A stretch of DNA of 64,000 nucleotides, taken from positions 30,767,418 through 30,831,417 of the forward strand of contig NC_063054.1 of NCBI RefSeq assembly GCF_018812025.1, read 5' to 3'. The position numbers and the translations under genes are program-made. Below are positions 58,935-64,000 of the stretch, in pieces. This DNA comes from Megalobrama amblycephala. Lineage: Eukaryota > Chordata > Actinopteri > Cypriniformes > Xenocyprididae. The notes under the pieces were generated by a model. It did not search any database. It had not been told where the DNA came from and saw only the letters and a program-made list of their open reading frames with translations. Each line of letters opens with the position of its first letter. Position 1 is the first letter of the stretch.

Positions 58935-59510
58935 TTTTGCTCATAACATTCTTTGAATATTTATTTGTAATGTTCCAAGAAAGTTAACATTCATCAAATA
59001 TCAATAACATCATAAGGAAGTTTGTTCTAAGAACATTATGAGAACCTTTCATCAAGTACAAATAACATCATAAGGATGTTCCTGTCACGTTATGTCTGTG
59101 TTTGAGCTTACTTTGAGTTGGACTAGTTGGTTTTTCATAGTTTCCCGTTTTCTCTCTCTGTTCCTTCGTTTCCATTAGTTTCCATGGTTTTTAATTGATT
59201 AATTCGTTCCACCTGTTTCTCAGATTCCTCCTTTGGTTAACGTTTATAGCCCTGAGTTATTTGTCCAATGTTGTTGTAGTCGCATGGTTGTTCCATTTGC
59301 TTTGTGTGAAGCATATTCTGATATTTCTGAGTGTTTTATATTTTGAGTTAGTGCTTAAAGACCACTGATGCGAATAGATTCTTTTTTTATCCTTCCTTGT
59401 TGCAACCAGCACCGTGACAGTTCTGAGAGTGTTCTCAGAATGTTTCCTCCTAACATTATGAGAATGTTCATCAAGTAAAAACATCAAAAACGATCCAAGA
59501 ACATTCTTTA
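58935..59510. repeat. Degenerate 'gttct(a)agaacattatgagaa' minisatellite, split by an LTR
   Basis: Units such as gttctaagaacattatgaga, then acctttcatcaagtacaaat and aacatcataaggatgttc, repeat imperfectly on both sides of the LTR at 59083-59419. They continue as ctgagagtgttctcagaatg, then aacattatgagaatgttcat and caagtaaaaac. A single unit-like match lies at 52216. Confidence 0.65.
59083..59419. mobile_element. Solo LTR (337 bp)
   Basis: It starts tgtcacgttatg and ends caccgtgaca, with TG...CA ends in short inverted form (tgtcac / gtgaca). A direct gttc stands on both sides (59078-59081 and 59420-59423, one extra c at the left), as for a 4-bp target duplication. A tttatagccc (TATA-like) box lies in the middle. 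The flanking minisatellite is interrupted exactly here. No internal region or second LTR is present, so this is probably the product of LTR-LTR recombination. The family (Ty3/gypsy-like) is inferred from the style of the ends only. Confidence 0.65.
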
Positions 59511-60784
59511 TTTATATGAAGTAATTAATAAAAAAAAGTTGCAATTTGAATCTGTTTGTCAGCAGATGCACATCAATAACTGCATTTTATTTTGTGGTTT
59601 GGCTGAACCTGAGATAACCTAGATATCTCGGAAACCTGAAGAGAAGCCAGATAATTACAGATTTCTAAGGGTGTTGAAAACTGAGGTAATTGCGGATTTC
59701 TTTAGGAGGCTGAGATGAAAGACGGGAACTGAAGCCTCTCTAAATAGGGTCTAGCAATGCCTATGCACATGTCTGCCCAATCTGTATGAAAGTATTATGA
59801 AAGCAAATATGTCTATAAGGACATCTATATGCCTTCTTGAAGCTCCAGTAGAGATGGTACCAAGGTTATGAATTAATGCCAAAAAATGAATGAATACCAA
59901 GGTTATAAATGAGCCTGAAAAAAAAACTTTAGTTAGATAAAAGCGTCAGCCAAACACAAAAATATAAATTTCTATATTGTAAAGTCCAGATTCTTTGCTT
60001 TTAAATGACTCCCATTTTGTTTCAAGTGAGTGGTTTTTAATTAATTTGTTAGCTAAGTATGATCAGGATAACCAGACTTATGTTGTCAAGAGGAAATGCA
60101 CTATTTATACTGACAACAACTGATAGGAAAGCAATGACAAAGAAAAATATATATTAATGTGCCTCGAAATCATGTCTTAAAGACAAACTTGAGAACTTTC
60201 TTTTACTCCACTCTTTATATCTCCATGAAAATCTTTATAGTGGCATATTGATGAACAGGTTTGATCAGAAGAATGAAGAGTATGTGAATATGGAGCCATG
60301 AATACTGAAAAAAAAATCTAAATGTCAGAACAGAATATTCTTCCGCTGTATTTATTGAAAAATCCCTGTGCTGTTGTGTCATTCCGGAAACAATTCTCAT
60401 GCACACCACAAACTGCTATAAAGGCGATTAATGCCGGTGGGGAAATAGTTGGGGAGTTAAATCACCTTGTATCCTGTCCTACCCAAGAAAACACCTCTCA
60501 GTTCACATTTCATGGTTGAGCGATATAATCTTTTTTCACTCCAAATGTGCTGAGTTTCCTTTCAAGCTCAGCTGCTGAGACTGTTTCTCTGCATTACCGT
60601 CAGAGAGTAAACACATTTCAGAAGGTCACTGTCAAACGGCAAACTTTCTTTTATTCTTTCAAGTTCGAAAATTGTGAAAGTTGCGGTGTCTCTCTAAGAG
60701 TCATCCGGAACTATATTTTAGATTTTAATCCCTTAAACATCACTGTCCATCTCCCATCAAATTATGACCGCAACGTTGATAACA
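59511..60784. other. Intergenic sequence with a SINE-tail scrap
   Basis: gataaaagcgtcagccaaac (59935-59954) is the tail type shared by fish L2-tailed SINEs. The body is not recognisable. Otherwise no feature was recognised. A 90-codon open frame at 60547-60819 runs into the LINE tail and matches nothing known. Confidence 0.4.
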
Positions 60785-61608
60785 TTTCAATTCAATTCAA
60801 TTCAAATTTATTTGTATAGCGCTTACATATCATTTCAAAGCAGCTTTACAGAAAATGGATGTCAACATTACAATTTAAAGAATGTAGTTAGCAAATAATA
60901 TACTTTAGGTAATTAATTACAATCCCTGTTAGCAGTTTAACTGAAGGTAGAAGCAAAGAGCTCCTGGAAAATGAATTACATTAACAATAAATTAGGATAT
61001 AGAGATTGTGCAATGTGAATGTTGATCCAGATGATTGCGTCTTCTGAAGTCCTCGCAGGAGCTGGCGCCGTCTCTTCACAGGTGATGGTCGTCTGAGGTC
61101 TTCTTAAGAGGCTGGATCCAAACTGAAGCTGAAGTCCTCTCTAGTCACCTCAGGGCGGGTGTCCCGAGGCAAAACAGAAAAGCAAAAGGAGAATAATTAG
61201 CGTAGCTGCTGTTCATAACTTTAAGCAAAGATAGTCATGTGCAGTTGATCTGGTATGAGATGCATTATGTGAATGCTTGGCTAAAGAGATGTATCTTTAA
61301 TCTAGATTTAAACTGGGTGAGCGAGTCTGAGCTCCTAACATTATCAGGAAGGCTATTCCAGAGTTTAGGAGCCAAATGTGAAAAAGCTCTCCCTCCTTTA
61401 GTGGACTTAGCTATCCTAGGTACAACCAGAAGTCCAGAGTTTTGTGACCTTAGAGAGCGTGAAGGATTGTAGGGCGATAGAAGATCGGTTAAGTACACAG
61501 GAGCTAAACCATTTAGAGCCTTATAGGTCATTAGCAATACTTTATAATCGATACGGAACTTAATAGGTAACCAGTGTAGAGATGATAAAATTGGTTCCAA
61601 ATTCCAAC
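60785..61608 (-). mobile_element. 5'-truncated LINE (non-LTR retrotransposon) copy
   Basis: The 3' end is the (attca)n-like tail caattcaattcaattcaaat, then ttatttgtatagcgctt, at the low-coordinate side, which is a very common terminus in fish. The C-terminal part of a reverse transcriptase ORF reads leftwards from 61600, followed by about 460 bp of 3' UTR. Nothing upstream of 61608 looks like RT, so the copy is 5'-truncated, as usual for target-primed insertion. Confidence 0.85.
61265..61600 (-). pseudogene. LINE reverse transcriptase C-terminal fragment
   Basis: The frame reads LSSLHWLPIKFRIDYKVLLM, TYKALNGLAPVYLTDLLSPY, SGLLVVPRIAKSTKGGRAFS, HLAPKLWNSLPDNVRSSDSL, then FKSRLKIHLFSQAF. This is the conserved 'thumb' and C-terminal tail of L2/CR1-like fish LINEs. 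The palm with the catalytic Asp residues is not included. The fragment at 38024-38193 belongs to the same family. Confidence 0.88.
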
Positions 61609-62439
61609 ATTTCTATTAGCTGTGTCCTGCCATCTTATCTGTGGAATCAAGTGTTGCCATCACCAAGGTGTCCAAGATCTTGGCAGCAGCCCATTCAGAT
61701 ACAAGTGGACTGGATGCCTGAAGAGGAGAGATTAGCAGGCCATCCTGTTATGTAGGCCACTCAAAATTACTGAGAAGAGCAATATTTCATATTTGCAGAA
61801 ACTGAAGAGGAGAACAGCTCAGAATGAGAACAGACCATTTTCTGTTCTAATTTTTGGGGACTTGAGGGCTGTTATACTGCACTGTGAGCGGCAAAGAACA
61901 TTTTGTGAACAACTGTGCCTCCAAAAATTACCTATAGAAGTTGAGATATTCATGGCAAACACTGAAACACTTTTATATTCACATTATATAAGCTCAAATA
62001 AATCAAATTCAGAGAAAGAAAAAACAGGGGGAAAAAGAAAAAGGATCATAAAGAAGCTAACTTTAGTGCTGTGCAAAGGTCAAAATATAATGTCAGTTTG
62101 TGCATTTGTGGTCGGGATTTTTCTGTGAATTTTTCTGCAGGTTATACTGGTACGCCAGTAGGTGGAGACAAAAGTGAGATGATTATATTGCAATTTATAA
62201 TACTTGTAATCAGATTACTTTTTTATTGATTACATGATTAGATGTTATTCTCACAATGGCAGTAAATTATTCATAGTTCATTGATTCTCCCTACAACTTC
62301 TTTTAACTTTTCCTTCATAAAAAAAGCCTACTACTTATATACGTTCAGAAGATCTTCCAGGTTTGTGGAATTGCACACAGACCAGCCACTAGTATGGAAG
62401 CATGTTTCCACCACTGAATAAAAATAAAAAAGGTAATTG
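61609..62439. other. Intergenic sequence without recognised feature
   Basis: A 111-codon open frame at 61793-62128 is lysine-rich towards its end and matches no family I know. No repeat ends were recognised. Confidence 0.35.
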
Positions 62440-62605
62440 CCACTTTTTATCTCACAATATCAGACATTTTTTTTCTCGTAATTGCGAGTTTAAATCTCAC
62501 AATTCTGACTTTTTTCTCAGAATTGCATGATAAAGTCTTAATTGCATATTATAAAGTCACAATTGAGATATAAACTCACAATTGACTTTTTTTTTCGGCA
62601 TTATA
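62440..62605. repeat. Degenerate 'ctcacaatt(c/g)tgactttttt' tandem repeat
   Basis: Variants of ctcacaattctgactttttt, then ctcagaattgcatgataaag, recur about four times with irregular spacing. This is a low-complexity repeat type common in fish. Confidence 0.7.
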
Positions 62606-62713
62606 AATCTCATCAGCCTCTCTTCACAAGCATGACACGGATACTGTCATACGAGGTTACAAATGAACACTTGAAAATGAAACTTCTAAACTTAAAGCCA
62701 TTTTTGAAACTCA

Positions 62714-62814
62714 AAACAGTGGCGCTAGCGACGTCAAGGTCATGAGTTTGATTCCAAGGGAATGCATGATAAACTGATAAAACGTATAGATAAAAGTGTC
62801 TGCCAAATGCATGA
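62714..62814 (+). mobile_element. SINE-like fragment (tRNA-type B box plus L2-like tail)
   Basis: The sequence gtggcgctagcgacgtcaag, then gtcatgagtttgattccaag, contains a degenerate RNA polymerase III B box (gtttgattcc). It is followed by gataaaagtgtctgccaaat, then gc, the tail type of L2-tailed fish SINEs. The A-box region is truncated. Confidence 0.6.
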
Positions 62815-62879
62815 ACACAAAACTGTGAATATAAAAATGCGTACTTTTGCAAAAGTCAACTTTTTTTTGTCTTTTCTCC

Positions 62880-64000
62880 TCAGGAAGTTTACTTTCTGTC
62901 AGCGGCTCAGTGCACAATGCCAGGCATGTGGGTCATGAATATTAATTGCGCTATGTGATGTTCGCCCTAACTTATTTGCTGAAAGGCCGACGTCGAGCGC
63001 TGGTGGGATTACCAGTTATCACTTGCGCATTTGTGCAGGACACATCTAAAGCGGCTGGTTGGCACTGTCTTCTGCTCTGTCAATACTGGGACAGCATCCT
63101 TTGAGAAAAAGGGCCATGATATAATTGTGTCAGGTTGTTTGAGCCCTGCAGAAGGAGGCAACGCAACAGCAGGTTGGATCTCAGAAGCCATCATGCCTGA
63201 TGAGCCAGAATGAGGCTAATTGAATTGAGTCATAAATCAGCGGATCGGATGAGCGAGGCTGAAAAAGAACTGAAGGTTGGCTCGTGAAGACGAGAGTTGG
63301 CTCACGACCGATCTGGGAAGGAGATGATTTGAGGGTACATCGGGCCATCTGAGAGCAACTTCTCTCCTCCCACTAGTCTGGAGAAGGAGCAAGCACTGAG
63401 CTGTTCCATTTATTACGTCCCTCGCACCCCGCTCGCTGCCATCTCCGTTTCTAGACATGGAGTTAAAGTGGCCCAAATACACTGGAGCAGATGGCCAGAA
63501 CCATTGGCACCCGGCCCTGGTCACCTCAGACGACAGGCTGTTTGTGTCCAGCTGCCCTGATCTCCACTTTTGCTCCAGTGGTGCATTCATTCTCTGGTCT
63601 GCAGCATCTGCTTTACTTCACACTCATTCTTTTCCTTACATACCCTTATCCGGCTCTGCTCGGCACGACCCCTGAGGCGACGAGGGTGCGTTCGCTCCTG
63701 ACCCGTGTTAATGTTGCATTAGATGCATGATGGCTCTTCCCATCTTCATCCATTCGCACTGGCAATGCCAGTTTTGATGACATCATCGCAGTGAAGCGCC
63801 AACAGGTAAGTCAACAAGCCCTCACAGCAAGACAGTCTAGTTTAGAGACCTCAAAAAGCATCTGCTTTGAAACATGGCACACAAAAAGCTATTTCCTTTT
63901 GAACTGGTTCAATGCATTCAAGGAGATGTGTTTTCCAAAAGGACACAATAAGTGGAAATATTTTTTTTTTTGTTGAGATTGCTCTGTTTGGCTCAAAAAG
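62880..64000. other. Non-repetitive right-edge block, possible regulatory DNA
   Basis: This stretch is less AT-rich than most of the window and holds no recognisable transposon. It contains gtcatgaatattaattgcgc (62932-62951), with paired homeobox/POU-like cores. Overlapping open frames of 60-117 codons at 63009-63730 on both strands resemble no protein I know and lack splice context. It could be a conserved element or an unannotated exon. Confidence 0.25.

Larger units (their letters stand above)
37011..64000. other. Intergenic region upstream of man1a1
   Basis: No cellular protein-coding exon was recognised here on either strand. The longest open frames are transposase or LINE remnants, or translate low-complexity DNA. 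In mammals MAN1A1 is followed on this side by a large gene-poor interval before TBC1D32, which agrees with an empty flank. Transposon copies are listed separately. Confidence 0.6.

Noticed and set aside
62714..62814. tRNA gene
   Set aside because: Only a degenerate B box is present, followed by a SINE tail. No cloverleaf could be drawn, so it is called a SINE fragment.
63237..63590. 117-codon minus-strand frame
   Set aside because: It overlaps open frames on the other strand, with no recognisable domain and no splice context. Kept only as part of an unexplained block.

Overview
The window looks like a piece of a teleost fish genome, most likely cyprinid. It is AT-rich, gene-poor and full of DNA transposons. 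These include three Tc1-like families, many MITEs with hAT-type 8-bp target duplications, and foldback elements ending in the cyprinid-like 'ttcacccaaaaatgaaaattctgtcat' type of arm (quoted only in part in the entries). There are also long (TA)n, (GA)n and (TC)n tracts. The species call is inference from repeat families I recognise; I could not run a search.

Only one cellular gene is supported: the 5' end of man1a1 (Golgi alpha-1,2-mannosidase IA, glycoside hydrolase family 47) on the minus strand. Exon 1 (36113-36619) encodes the cytosolic tail, the membrane anchor and the stem. Exon 2 (3813-3909) encodes the start of the catalytic domain. They are separated by a first intron of about 32.2 kb (3910-36112). 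Intron 2 begins at 3812 and runs off the left edge, so the remaining exons lie outside the window. A CpG-rich promoter region lies at 36620-37010. From there to 64000 is upstream intergenic DNA in which I recognise no gene.

Region by region. 1-3812 is intron 2, with a foldback MITE. In 3910-36112 (intron 1) I see: a large foldback element (4.9-5.8 kb); a 264-bp hAT MITE; a dead Tc1-like element at 7.6-10.1 kb carrying a nested hAT element with a BED zinc-finger remnant; a 67-bp perfect direct repeat bracketing about 1.9 kb that includes a 0.7-kb (TA)n array; several MITEs; an orphan tRNA-Pro primer-binding site next to an LTR-like end; a nested hAT/MITE cluster at 24.4-28.4 kb; a 942-bp hAT element at 31.6-32.5 kb; and a degenerate repeat tract just inside the intron. 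36.6-64 kb (intergenic) holds: LINE 3'-end fragments (38.0 and 60.8-61.6 kb); two abutting Tc1-like elements split by a (TA)n tract (39.7-42.1 kb); a third dead Tc1-like copy (49.8-50.6 kb); a TTAA-flanked piggyBac-type element (54.1-55.2 kb); a hAT element (56.7-57.6 kb); and a solo LTR (59.1-59.4 kb).

I found no convincing undescribed biological system. The most useful items to re-examine are the nested insertions with intact target-site duplications, the Tc1 ORF that looks intact but has lost its first catalytic Asp through paired frameshifts, the 67-bp duplication, and a few non-repetitive AT-rich blocks that look like conserved regulatory DNA.
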